NCBI GenBank assembly: GCA_947462335.1
Contig: OX381710.1
Location: 23,963,772-24,027,771 of the forward strand
Source of the DNA: Harmothoe impar
Taxonomy: Eukaryota > Annelida > Polychaeta > Phyllodocida > Polynoidae
Reading direction: 5' to 3'
DNA: 64,000 bases
The stretch's first letter is position 1. Each line of letters starts with the position of its first letter. Shown here piece by piece: positions 22,856-34,480 of the stretch. The notes beneath the pieces are model-generated. The model saw only the letters and a list, made by a program, of their open reading frames with translations, had not been told where the DNA came from and ran no database searches. The position numbers were made by a program, and so were the translations under genes.

Positions 22856-25742
22856 TAAGACCAAGTGTATGGATCAAGCCAGATATTTTTACAGCCAATT
22901 TAGAATGCACCGAACCTATCTAGGAAATATTCGTCAAAATGCGTCAGTATATCTAATGTAGAAACCATGCCCCAGTCCGTTGTTCCCCCTTCCCATCCCT
23001 TTGAAGTCAGATCCTTCATCTAATCTCATTTATTTCCTTTATTAGATTCTTTTCTGTTGCCCCAACCTGACTACTTATTTTAACACCCCTCAATGTTAAG
23101 GTGAAAAAGGGAAACTCTCAACATAGACAATGACCACTCTGAACTACACTATGTCAGAGCATTTATATTGTTTATTTGATAATTTATGCATTACATATTA
23201 TACTTCTCAACAATGTCATGTGATAAATTTATTGAGCACGATTAGTAATACCTTCAGTCTCAATAGCTACTTTGCACATTTAAATATAAAACTTCTTTCC
23301 GTCTTTACAAAAGAGAGAAGTAGCCGATTATTTAGGACCGATAAAATATGGTTTAGAATTGAAGATTGACCATGCACCTACAGCTCACGAGAAGAATCAA
23401 CTTTCCATTTTATTGTTTTAATCCTAATAAAGATAGGTTATAGTTAACATAGACAACAAAATGTTAAGAACAACGTGCGCAAGCTCATAGTTTGTGTGTT
23501 AGATCATGATCAAAATGTGAATAGCTCTACAAAGTTAAGCTACATGGTATAGTATTAGACATTGTCATGTGAAGTCACTATTGCCGATGTACCGTCCTCT
23601 TAACCATAAACACAGTTCATTGGGTTACCCGTGACAGGCTTCTAGACACTTAACGTGTTTCAGTGCTGGGGTCGGGTATGTGAGGAGTAAAGCTGTGGCA
23701 ACATTTTCAGGCTCGTGGCTCTCCCTTCCATAACATAATATTGCCTTTCCTGATAATCGCTCTTTGCTAGACTTTTAATGTGGACAGAGGTTACAGGCCA
23801 GATATGAACACTTTAAGCACAGCATATTACTTAAGGTTTAATGCACTCGCCCTTTTGTTGGCATGATGCCCTCAAATTCTCAAGCAAATCACCTGAAAGG
23901 GATTCTGAAAGAGACCAAGAGGGCAGAATTGAGGTTGATGCACCGTTTGTACTCCATCACTCCCAAAGGACAAATGTATATGAACCTTGAGGTACCATGC
24001 TGTGCTTTCTAGGTTTAACACAATAGTGTCTCAGACTGAAACTGTGTATCCTTATTGGCCTCTGTATAGGTACCATATTAATTTCAGAATGTGAAAACTG
24101 CTCAAGTAACTTGTCCACAACCTAAGTATATCAGCAACATCACGATAATGTCATTTCAAACAACAGGAATACAAGCACAAAGTGATAGTTATGGTGGGCC
24201 TTGGGGACCACATGGCAATATAGACGTAAAACAGTTACGAACAACCCAAAAATACAAGAAGGCACGACAAACTCAATCATCAAAGCAGAGAGTTGTAAAT
24301 ATAAAATTGTCTCTGAACATGTTTAATAACAAGGTATTAAGGGGCAATAGATAGACATATTTGTTTTTTGGATATCACGAAACCTATATAGGTATTCCTT
24401 ATAGATCTATGCTTATAAGACTAGCTGACAACTATTTCAACTTTGTGAGAATAGTAAAACAACCGCAGGATAAAGTGTTTAAAATGTTCTTCCCTCATGC
24501 CTGCCTGAGGCATTGTAAACTAAAAGTTAAAGTTCCTTCCTCCAATTTGACACTGAGATGTAGAGTGGAAAAAGATTATTTGCGGGTATACTTTTAGTTC
24601 ATCTTTCTTTTCATGTAAATAAATTTACATTGCTTTACATCCTACTTGCACAAGGGCAGTTCACTCCGACTGGGGCCAGTGGCCGCTCGCTATCACATTC
24701 ATCGCACATTCATATAATATTTACATTAATATACAGACACCTTCCCACTTACACATTATAATTATGGTGCACGCTAATTCATACACAGGCCCATAGCTAG
24801 TCAAAAAGCCCATACAAGCTGGGAAAACTTGACACAATATGTGTACTTCATGAGAAGTGGATCGATTTAAAATGTGTTCACCCAAAATACTCCCATATTA
24901 TTTGGAACGCTGATGATTAGAACATGATATATTCAAACACCCTCCTTATCCAGTGTTCATCACTATCGATGATCTAATGAATGGGATCAAACAAATGAAA
25001 AATAACCTTTATCAATGCTTATCTGAGGGTTCTTTCCGTTTTGCTACAAATAAATGGCAGAAAGCGTCTATTTTGTAGCCTATAAATTTCTCATATTTTT
25101 TTTGAGACAAAGGTGAAGTCTTACTTTTAATACCGGCATGCACACTTTCATTATTTTAGCTGAATTATTTTACATGATTTCTATTCAATTATTTTCCCAA
25201 TAATGAATACCAATATTCACAACAATACAACAAATCTGGCAATCTCCTGCTAAAAGTACTTATTTGTAACACTGTGCGTGTTTTCTTACTTAAACCAGAC
25301 AATTAACTACATGTCCCATTTTGTACAACAATGTGCCCCGCCCCTCTTGTATTAATAATTAGTGTTTCGTGATGTATTTAGTACTGGAATATAACAAACA
25401 ACATGAAGGAGACAATGTAGGTATTGTTAAAACAGGCGGATCTCTCTCTGTCCTTTCTCCATTTAACTTTTTAGAAAACTGTATCCTCCCATGATGGGTT
25501 CCTATTCTCGCAATATACATGCATCGCTATAGCAAACTCCCTTTGCTTGCTGATCGAGACTCTGGAGTCAGCTTTTGCACTTCTCCAGTTAAAGTGGTGT
25601 AATTTTCTACACTTGTACCCAAGGGAACCCACGTCTCTACCATTATTTATACCCCAGGGGAGTTACATAATTCAATCCCCCTGATACACCTAGTTCCCGT
25701 GTAGTGTACTGATGGTGTTTGCTGCTAGGTGGCGCCACTGCC
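22856..25742. other. Intergenic stretch downstream of NDFIP
   Basis: No recognised exon. Two adjacent plus-strand frames, 24091-24354 (87 residues, Gln/Lys-rich) and 24361-24597 (78 residues), lie 6 bases apart. They match no family I know and lack an obvious promoter; they may be remnants of a mobile element. The NDFIP 3' UTR should occupy the right end of the stretch, running leftward from 25743. Confidence 0.4.
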
Positions 25743-28700
25743 TCACAGGAAGAGGTAGACACGGGAACGCAGGTTGTGACCCAGGCGGTGCCACTGGTAC
25801 TTGAGACGAATATATTGCGTGCATCCACGGAAGAAAATCAGAAAACCTAAATCAAAAAAGAAAAAAAAGTTTAACATCTTTTGATCAGAATGTTTGATTA
25901 TTGTCAAAGAACAAAGAACAAAACAGTATTACATTATGCAACAATACTGATAAATTATTTCAATCTTATTTACCGCAAAACCTCGTGTATAATCCGCGGC
26001 TAGTACGCGAGTCAGGTCGGCGGTGCAGCTTATAGCATCGGCCCAGGGTTAGGGTGCGACTTATACGTGATGTTTTGCTACTATGCCTACTATGGTACAG
26101 TAATAAAAGTCACCATAATCAGATCTCTGGTGCGCAAGGTTTTACGGTAATATGTACAGTCTGATTATATATCGATCTAAAAGTTAATTCATGTATAAAC
26201 TCTTAATGCAAGTGATGGTGTCTTACCTAAAATGATGAGGAGCCACCACAGCCATGAGTCTCCCGCGGCGATACCACCGGCCCAGTTGTTATGCTGTAAG
26301 GTAGACATGGAATGCATCATTTGACACTCGACTCGCGTCTTTGTGCAGCATACAGAGCTCACAGTCACTAGTCTATGCAGGCCTCATCATGTTAATATGT
26401 CTACCATGGTAACCATCTGAAACAACTTTAACTCATGGGTTTAAAGGTCAATGAAATCGAAATATACACCCCTCTGGTTAATTTGCATGCAGATGTATGA
26501 ACTTTATAATATTTTATCATGGTGGACGAAAGAACATGATGACCCAAGCATTATGTGTTTAGTTGGTTAAGCCGAATATACCGTAGGTGTGGCTGAGGCT
26601 TTATATTCCCCAAGTGTTGACTTGCTAATATGGAGTGTTTTTTAAATGATGATTACTACCCAAAGATGTGACGATATCTAAAATAGGTTTACAAAGATAC
26701 ACACACGATGGTTACATATTAACATGAGATTTATGATTAACACCACGAGGTTCAACAAACAGTTAACCCTTTAAGGACCGCATAGTGCTTTAATGCAGCA
26801 TGCCCAGGGTCCTTATGATGCAAAAGAACAGCCATGGCGAGTCTACTCACAAACGCTACATTCATGCATCATGACGACTCTATGATAGAGTTAATACATT
26901 GCCGGAGGGCCAACATGATGCATGAATGCAGCACTGGCGAGTTACTCACAACATGACAACAAAAGGCATTAATGCATTATGCGGCACTGAAAGGGTTAAC
27001 CATGTGGGAAGCATTGAAAACCAGCAAGCGTTATGTGAATGGAATGAAAAGTAGTTATTTAAATATCACAACTTTGCAGAAAGTATTCAATTGAAATATT
27101 CAAAAACTTTATTCAAAATTCAACCTATTAAAACCAGATATATTTGCCATGAAAATGAACCCAAGAAATGTGATGATGTTTAAAATGCTATCTAGTGTTA
27201 TAGAAGATCTCAACCAAAATATATTGAAAAACATCATTTCCCACATACTGTTGACATGATTCTAAACTGTGTTAAAAGCACTACGGATGGAATATAAAAA
27301 GAAGTAAAAGTCGAAGGGAAATAAACATGATTTTCAAAAAGGAGGAAAATGTAAAGTCATCCAGAAAACCACTTCCAATAGTATGATGCATGAGAGGCAA
27401 AATGGAGATGGATTATACAAGGCAGGTGAAGACAACATAGAGTGCCGACACACACATACACACACACACAAAGCGGACGGGCGCATGGCAGGCAGGCTAG
27501 GGTATTAGTGTTATTATGGCTACTGGTGAAGCAGCAGGCAGCGGCTGCCCTTATTTACCGTGAATCCGGTCAGCATGGAATGGTTGGTGGACGTGGTGTG
27601 GGCTAAGTCGGTGGTGGTGTGGTTGCCGACCACCAGCGGAACCATGCCGCTAGCCACGTGCACCTGAAACAGGGCAAGAACCGCACACGTGGTCACACCG
27701 CCAACCGGCCACTCACAGGGGGACAGGGAGGGCACTACCACTATATACTCTCTGTGTCCCAACTTACTATAAGTTCCCCACTATTCCACATGAGAAACCA
27801 CCCATCAGCCGCCCCACCCTTCAAGGTGGTGTGCATTAAATCCCCACTACTCGTTATGGGCGATATCATCATTGATCAGCATATCAACCTTTATCGGTGT
27901 CTGCATCTTAACACTAGTAGTGCATATACATGGATCGAAAAGACAAAAACTTTTTTTCTGTACATCACAACAATGAACTGGTGATTATAAAGCAGTTGTA
28001 GAAAGCATTTGATACTCCCCACCCCCGACCCCCCGATATCATATTAAGATTACCGCTCACGTTTTCATGATTCTGATGATAATAATTCTGATGATAATAC
28101 TACCAGGTAATGATCAGTGTGCTGGTATGTGTCAAGTACAAACATTATGTATCTGTGTTGTGCTAGGTATCATCAATTCTTTTTTTTTTAAACAACAATA
28201 GGTATGATCTGTTCATGATCTTATATTCTGAGAGTAATCAGAGAGTAGGCCTACACATGTAGTAAACTAAATTTACACATTGATATAGGGACGATACGTG
28301 AGATGGAAGTATTCATCTATATATAGGTGATGTGTGCAAATTTAGAGAAACTACAGAGTGTCATACATATCTGAACATGGTTTATTCTATCGGAACTAGA
28401 CAAGTGATGGGGGCACACTGGGACATTTTATTCTGATTAAGGTGAAGCCTTCCTGTCTTCAAATGATCACAAGGTCCAGTCTATCAAATTAAAAAGCTAC
28501 AGCATATTGGGTCCTGTTGAATTCATGAAGACAATTTGGTTAGATTCTGTCATCAAAGCTACAATTATTCATTCATTATCAAAGCACAGCCTTCAAGATA
28601 TGTGCAAAGTAACTTACAACTTAAAACCCGCATGATTATATCTGGCGTCAGTGAAACTAGAGGCACACTTCATGAACATTAAAATTCTATGTCACTGGAT

Positions 28701-31700
28701 GATGTTTTTTTTTCAATTGTATCTTATATAACCCTTTATATGCCGCATAGTGCATTAATACATTGTGTCCTATATCGCCATAATGCATGAATACAGCCCT
28801 GGTGAGTAACCCAACAGCGCTGCATGCATGCATCATACCGACCCAACTGAATTGATACACTCCCAGAGGGTCGGGAAGATACATGAAAGCACCCTGGCGA
28901 GCAGACTCGCTGGGGCTGCATACTTGTATATATCATGGTGACAAAGAGCATAACACATTAAAGCACGATGTGGCCTTTAAAGGCCTACTGGGTAATGTCT
29001 CATCATGTAAGCTGTACTGTATTGGTGAAGCACGTCTGTCAGGCAGCAGTGCATCTAGCTACACACCTGTGACCACCAAGGCCATGTGCAAGGGGTCTGC
29101 CTAAATTTATTGTTGCATTACCAAATTGAAGCAAAGCACATCTGAAAGCGTAATACTTAAAAAAGGAAAATTGATACCAATCCATAACCTGACATCTACT
29201 ATGACCGTCACTTGGAATAGGTAATCAATCTTAAGTTGTGTGAGACCTACCTTAACGATAGCGGCCCACTTGACCATGGAGAGCCCGAAGCCGGCGATGG
29301 CACCGAAGAGTCCGGCTACGGTACGCGTGATGCAGAGTGACGCCAAGAGACCAATCCAGTTAAAGATGAAGGCCACTACACGGGGGAAATACGGGAGAAA
29401 TGTGGGTTAGTGACACCATAGGGTTAATACCATAGTGTGAACTATCTGGGTATCTGACCCAAGTACCCGGCCTGTCTAGTACATTGTACTGGGATATTAG
29501 CACCTGTCAGCTTTCGTTAAGTTTAAAATGTAGCATATCATAATGTGACGCATAATGTTTCTGTAGAATATATGGATGAGATTTTATTTAATCATAAAAA
29601 AAACACCATTTAATCAATTTAAAGACTTATTATAATATATGTAGATATGATTTAACAATTTCTCCATACACATAATTCGAAATCTAACCAGCATGGATTC
29701 GATGGAAGTAGAGTTTAGCACCAACTGTTTATCATATTTCTATTACAAAAGAAAGTGGTTGTCCAATACTCACATATAAACATACACAGGAACATTCCGT
29801 CCGTCCCCAGCTGCATATCACCAAACCGGTCTACTTCAGATACAGGCTGCTGAAAAGGACATATCATCACTCAGATTTACGGCACGCGTATACACCACTT
29901 TATGTGGGAAATCCCTCATCATGGGAAGAGAACAACTAAACAGTGGCAAGCAGTTTCAAAGTGGTGGGGTCGGGGTGGAGTGGATAATGGGGGGGGGGGG
30001 GGCGGGGGCAGGTTTCTGGCCAATTTTGACCTTATTTCGACTTAATCTTTTAGGTTTAACCTTTTGAGGGTTGGTCAAAGGCGGCGGGGGGGGGGGGGGG
30101 GGGGCACAAGTCCCCCCGGTTGCCACGCCCCTGGAAACTTGCCTTCAAACCACTTTAACATCAACACCTGGTTTTATATTTATAGCCTTAAAACTGAATC
30201 TAATGGTTGCAAGTCTAACTAAGGCAATTCAAAGTGTTGCCCATGTTTTCAATCGGTATTACATCAACCATCCACAAAAGGCTTAGTATTTTCTTACTGT
30301 CTGTCAGTAATATCGATATATGTCACAACAGTTTTGACAACATTTGCGTGCACACACATCTCCAAATGTACTATAGCAAAATTGTGTAGACGCCTGTACC
30401 TAGACTTAACGTCTTGTATGTCTAGTACTACTTACTGGAGGCGGCACAGGCCTCTCGGCGGCTCGCTGTGCCTCTTCTTCCTTGGATCGCTCAGCTTCTT
30501 CATATGTAGGCAATGATGTAGCCACACTATATGAAGGGGGCAGTGGAGCTTCCGTAAACTTCACTTCTGCTCATGCAAACAAAGAGATATCGGTTTATTA
30601 TTAAATACTCAAAATACATAGCACATAATATCTCCTGTACGACTTTCTTTTTTTTAAAGTGTTTTATTGGGTTGAATAATAACAGATTACATAAAGATGG
30701 ATTGTGTGATATACATCACAAATGACCCAGGGCTTGGTGCAGATGCGGAAAGAGGATGGACCATGGCCCCAGGTGCTAAGACCCTGGCTAAGACTATTCT
30801 AGGTCTGGTCATTCTTCAGGGGGGAGAAACAGGGTGGACCATAGTGCTATATTTCTGGACTTAGGCCAAAGAAAAAAGTGGAGGGATTTTGTTTCAGGTA
30901 ACATGGCCCCCTTTTTTCAATTTCTTTTGGGGGTCGTGTTACCGGAAACAAACTTTTTTTTTTTTTGGCCTAAGTATCCTTTACATGTACCGTGGTGGGG
31001 GGGGGGGGGGGGGATTCCCCCCTCTCCCTACATGGGAGTTTGCCATTGTGCACACTCCTCCTTCAAGGTGAGGTGAGCCCCTCATACATGTATTACACAT
31101 CAAATGAAAGGTCCTTAATTATTCTGTGTGTACCTTTAATTTCAGCTCAAAAGCGTCTCATAAAAACGTCTCACCTGCTCTTAACCATTGTAGGTATAGG
31201 AAGTCTGTGTGAACGTGCCTCTTTTAAAGTCAGGATTCAAGGTCACTGGCCTATCTTCAGCATTAGTTCACACAGACTCCGTTTTCGGGTAGTTTTTGAC
31301 ATTTTTTCAAGAGCCTTTTTCTACTACAATTCTTTTTCTTTTTACAAACTGAAAAAAAGAGGGGGGTACAGTTTGTTTCAATTTATATGCATGTCTTTAT
31401 TTGGATCTGATAAATGAAAAAACAAATGCAGGGGAACAGTTCAAAGTCAGCTGACCAAACTCTGCTTTTTGCTGGAAAGCCGTCTCACAGAGACCCAGGG
31501 TAACCCTGGGTCAATAATATGAAAAATGATATTAACCTAGCACATGCGCTTTGCATTACTTCTGCTAGGACCCCTTAAAGTAGCTTTGTCTGATGTTTCT
31601 AATATTATAAATCAATATGTTCCCAATACTGTAACAGTGTCCTATTTGGTGAAAGAAGGACAATCAAATGTTATTTTTACCAGACAGCAATGGTTCAGAC

Positions 31701-34293
31701 GGTAATAGAACTCAGATAGACACATCCGACACGAGGCACTGTATTCTACCTAAAAGGTGAGTGCACTATGATACACACTAGATGACACAGGGATGTGATT
31801 TGAAAATTGTCAGATGGTAGGAAAAAAATGAAAGGCCCCGAAACAACTGAGAAGTTTCTGTTTTCAGTTGTTTCAGGCATAGCACAGGTACATTTTCTTG
31901 TGCAGCACTGCGAAAAACCTGGGGGGGGGGGGGGGATTTGGGAAATCTGAAAGCCTAATCCTGTATTTTGTTTGGGGGTTTGGGGGATGCCCCCAGGAAA
32001 ATTTAGAATGTCTAGCCTAGAAATGGTGCATTCTGATGCATTTTAGTACAAAATTAAAAAAAGGATCAGATCTCTATTTTCCAGCCTCTTACAACTGTTT
32101 TTTGGAGGAAGGTTCTGAAAAATTTTGGAATTCAAAACTTGAAACTGTGCAATCTGCTCCTTCTTTGAACAAAATATATGAAAGCCCAGGTCTTTATGAT
32201 TAGGACTAGAACCTTGTTTTTTGGGGAAAAGGTTTTAGAAAATGTTGACATTCTAGAATTGAAATGGTGCTATCTGCTGCTTTTTGGAACAAAATATATT
32301 AAAGCTGAGGTCTTTATGGTTGGGCCTGGAACTTTGTTGTTGGAGAATAAGGTTTTTAGAAAATTTTGAAATTCTAGCATTGAAACGGTGCTATCTGCTG
32401 CTTTTTGGAACAACATTCATTTAAAGATGAGGTCTTAATGGTTGGGACTGGAAACTTGTTTTTGGAGGAAAGGTTTAGAAAATTTTGAAATTCTGGAATT
32501 GAAACTGTGCAATCTGCTCCTTTTTGGAACAAAATATATGAAAGCTGAGGTCTTTATGATTGGGACTGGAACCTTGTTTTGGGGGGGAAAGGTTTTAGAA
32601 ATTTTTGACATTCTAGAATTGAAATGGTGCTATCTGCTGCTTTCTGGAACAAAATTTATTAAAGCTGAGGTCTTTATATTTGGGACAGGAACCTTGTGTT
32701 TGAAAGGAAAAGGTTTAGAAAATTTTGAAATTCTAGAATTGAAACTGTGCTATCTGCTGCTCTTTGGAACAAAATATATAAAAACTTGTCTTACATGTTC
32801 TTTATGATTGGGCTGTAACCTTGTTTTTGGAAGGAAATGTTTTGAGAAAATTTTGAAAGACTAGACTTGAAAACTTGTAATCTGGTGCATTTAGGCAGAT
32901 CAGGTGTGTATCTGTTCTCTATGATTTGGACTATTGTTGATACCACAAGTGGGAAAGCATCAACTATAGGGCCACACAAAGCTGCAGCATGGCTACCTTC
33001 CCATCCTCCCTACCTTAATCTGTGACTGAATGAGTTTAGTGTTCATTTATAAATCACATGGCACAACCGTAGTAGGGGGGTTTGCGGGCATGCCCCCAAG
33101 AAAATTTAGAAAATGAAGGAGGCAAATGGTGCAATTTGGTGAATTTCAGTGTTCTGGTCTGAAAAATCAGGTCTTCACTTTTTGGAGTAGAGATTCTGTC
33201 TGGCAATGGAGTAGCAGACCCCCCCCCCCCCCCCCCCATTCTAAACTAATATCTCATTGGATCTGGGAAAATCATGAGGGTCGACTTTTTAGCTCTATTT
33301 GGTAGGAAATCCTACCAAAGTAGGAGAAATCACATCCCTGTGACATTGTGTGGTCCTATTGTATAACCTGGTACACTCACGCTGCTCGTGCCATACTGTG
33401 GCTGACTGTGTGTTATTGTATAACCTGGTACACTCACCCTGCTCGTGCCATGCTGTGGCTGACTGTGTGTTGGCCGGGGTAGCACCAAGCTGCACCGCCT
33501 GCATGATGGCCGGCTGCTCTTCCTCCTCAGGCTCCGCCAGACAGTTGTCTTCACTAGGCGGATCCTCTTCATTCCGTAACTGTCAAAAGTTGTATTTGGA
33601 ATAAGAGAGATTGTTACTACAGCTGCAGATTATTTCAGAGCACCGATATGAATAATGTTTTACCTATTACATGTATACTCATACCTGTATTAAATCATCA
33701 CCAGAAGACACTTGCGTGGGCGTGGCATGACCCGGGGCCATGTCATCTACTATCTAGGTAATCTTAGAGTAGGAGTGAGGGTTAACGTTTTGATATATGA
33801 TAGCATATTATATCAGCTTTGTCATTGTCAACTGTGTTGCATGATCAACAACTATTGAATGTATCAAGATTCTTCTACAGGTTCGACCAATTCGATCAGG
33901 AGATTTCACTTATTTGATTGTTCATCTCAATGAGATTTAGCTAGTATCACGTGACGAAGGTCATAGTGTTGCTGGGGATTGTGAAAATCAAATGAGTGTT
34001 TTGTATTTCTTTTGGATTTATAATAGTCCACATGACATGGCCATGATTTATGCATTTTATCTTACACCGCACCCGACGCCGGTCACATATAAACATGATA
34101 TAGTTTGTCACGTTACTGGCATCTACTTTCATTAGAACTTACCCCATCTTAATTCACAAACAAGGAAGAACCACCTGGACGGATCAACATATTTTTGACA
34201 GTTTTATGATTTGCCTAAGTCACCAAGTGGATTTGGAACAACACCATTTCTTTCGGGGTTACCTACCATTTCGTAACGAGCTCGGCTATCCAT
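25743..34293 (-). CDS. NDFIP: NEDD4 family-interacting protein (NDFIP1/2 homologue)
   Basis: Adaptor membrane protein of Golgi, endosomes and vesicles; PPxY-type motifs recruit and activate NEDD4-family ubiquitin ligases. Coding exons (minus): 34293-34267, 33579-33438, 30569-30436, 29846-29774, 29375-29251, 27663-27559, 26293-26227, 25846-25743; all have GT/AG sites and matching phases. The model is 258 residues with the 35-codon exon at 27559-27663 and 223 without it; human NDFIP1 is about 221. Visible features: start MDSRARYEM, acidic stretch, PPSY (67-70), LPTY (76-79), then three membrane segments (about 119-141, 145-166, 217-230) including AFIFNWIG and SWLWWLLIILG, and C-terminus SRVYLFL. 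The first PPPY of vertebrate proteins is not found. The exon at 29846 has a CAGCAG acceptor, so one Gln may be optional. Start: first ATG, in the short exon ending at a GTAGGT donor. Confidence 0.93.
25971..26149. mobile_element. CCG(T/C)AAAACCTC element (pogo/Tc1-like MITE) in NDFIP intron 7
   Basis: It starts TA-CCGCAAAACCTCGTGTA and ends AAGGTTTTACGG-TA, giving inverted ends and TA flanks. Inside it shares cgcggctagtacgcgagtc with the copy at 38357-38446. About 178 bp, no coding frame. Members of the family also lie at 10106, 46925 and, more distantly, 53547. Confidence 0.75.
26763..26999. mobile_element. piggyBac-like MITE copy 3, NDFIP intron 6
   Basis: Clean TTAACCCTTTAAGGACCGCA start and ctgaaagggttaa end. 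The inner region includes gatgcatgaatgcagcac and ttcatgcatcatgacgac in two partial cores. About 237 bp, with no coding frame. Confidence 0.85.
27559..27663 (-). other. NDFIP in-frame 35-codon exon (probable cassette)
   Basis: Bounded by an acceptor (ctgtttcag) and a donor (gtaaataag), it is exactly 105 bases, phase 0 at both ends and open throughout. It encodes a Thr/His-rich loop with NHT and NHS sequences. It falls between membrane segments 2 and 3. Skipping it would restore the loop length seen in vertebrate NDFIPs (about 15 residues before WLWW). An alternatively used or lineage-specific exon is the likeliest reading. By the usual NDFIP topology this loop is cytosolic, so the sequons would not be glycosylated. 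Confidence 0.65.
28727..28990. mobile_element. piggyBac-like MITE copy 4 (double core), NDFIP intron 5
   Basis: Left end tataaccctttatatgccg, right end gtggcctttaaaggcc. Two successive palindromic cores are present (catgaatacagccctgg...gctgcatgcatgcatcat, then accctggcgag...ctcgctggggctgcat). The terminal TTAA motifs have mutated. Confidence 0.7.
30861..30973. mobile_element. Short TTAGGCCAAA...TTTGGCCTAA MITE, NDFIP intron 2
   Basis: A compact 113-bp foldback: the left arm ttaggccaaagaaaaaagtg and later gtttcaggtaacatggcccc pair with gttaccggaaacaaac and tttttttggcctaa. No coding frame. Same family as the elements at 47945-48139 and 46265-46496. Confidence 0.8.
32100..32880. repeat. 120-bp tandem repeat, about 6-7 copies, NDFIP intron 2
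   Basis: The word gaacaaaatatatgaaagc recurs at about 32167, 32288, 32408, 32528, 32648 and 32767, that is every 119-121 bases. Each unit contains ggtctttatgattgggac, ggaaccttgtttttgg and gaaatggtgctatctgctgc. Because 120 is 40 codons, plus-strand open frames repeat (for example 32442-32807, 121 residues), but stops interrupt other units. Single-copy relatives flank the array at about 31975-32045 and 33070-33150, suggesting expansion from a dispersed repeat. Confidence 0.85.
33358..33471. repeat. 57-bp tandem duplication spanning the NDFIP exon 2 donor
   Basis: 33358-33414 and 33415-33471 are identical except at two positions. Each copy contains the last codons of exon 2 and a gtgagtg splice donor (minus strand). 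The duplicated segment is open in frame, so using the distal donor (exon end at 33381 instead of 33438) would add exactly 19 codons. Confidence 0.9.
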
Positions 34294-34480
34294 AATTTAA
34301 ACGTCGACTATTATTCGTTCTCTCTTCACGAATCAACAATATTAATGTTGATTCGTCGCTGAGAAGGACGAAAATTTGACACAATCTGTCGACCTGTTTG
34401 TGTTTTTCTCCCTTGGCTGCCTAAACTAAATCCAATATGGCGACGGGCACCTGCACGGGGCCCGTTGCGCTATTAGAAAT
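34294..34480. promoter_or_regulatory. NDFIP 5' region, possible shared promoter with NUDT6
   Basis: Directly upstream of the NDFIP start codon (minus) the DNA includes the near-palindrome caatattaatgttgattcg (about 34336-34354) and becomes CpG-rich at 34435-34470 (tccaatatggcgacgggc, gggcccgttgcgc). NUDT6 is read the other way, and its first coding exon is preceded by a splice acceptor, so its 5' exon must lie upstream, possibly here. No TATA box is evident. Confidence 0.4.

Noticed and set aside
24091..24597. Two adjacent small plus-strand frames as a possible gene
   Set aside because: No family match, no convincing splice or promoter context; listed only as unknown within the intergenic entry.
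32442..32807. 121-residue repeat protein antisense to NDFIP
   Set aside because: The 120-bp tandem repeat makes this frame; neighbouring units have stops and no splice sites support a gene.
33054..33239. Minus frame with KPPYY as the missing NDFIP PPPY exon
   Set aside because: It belongs to a dispersed G-run repeat, lacks suitable splice sites, and exon 2 already joins exon 3 in the correct phase.
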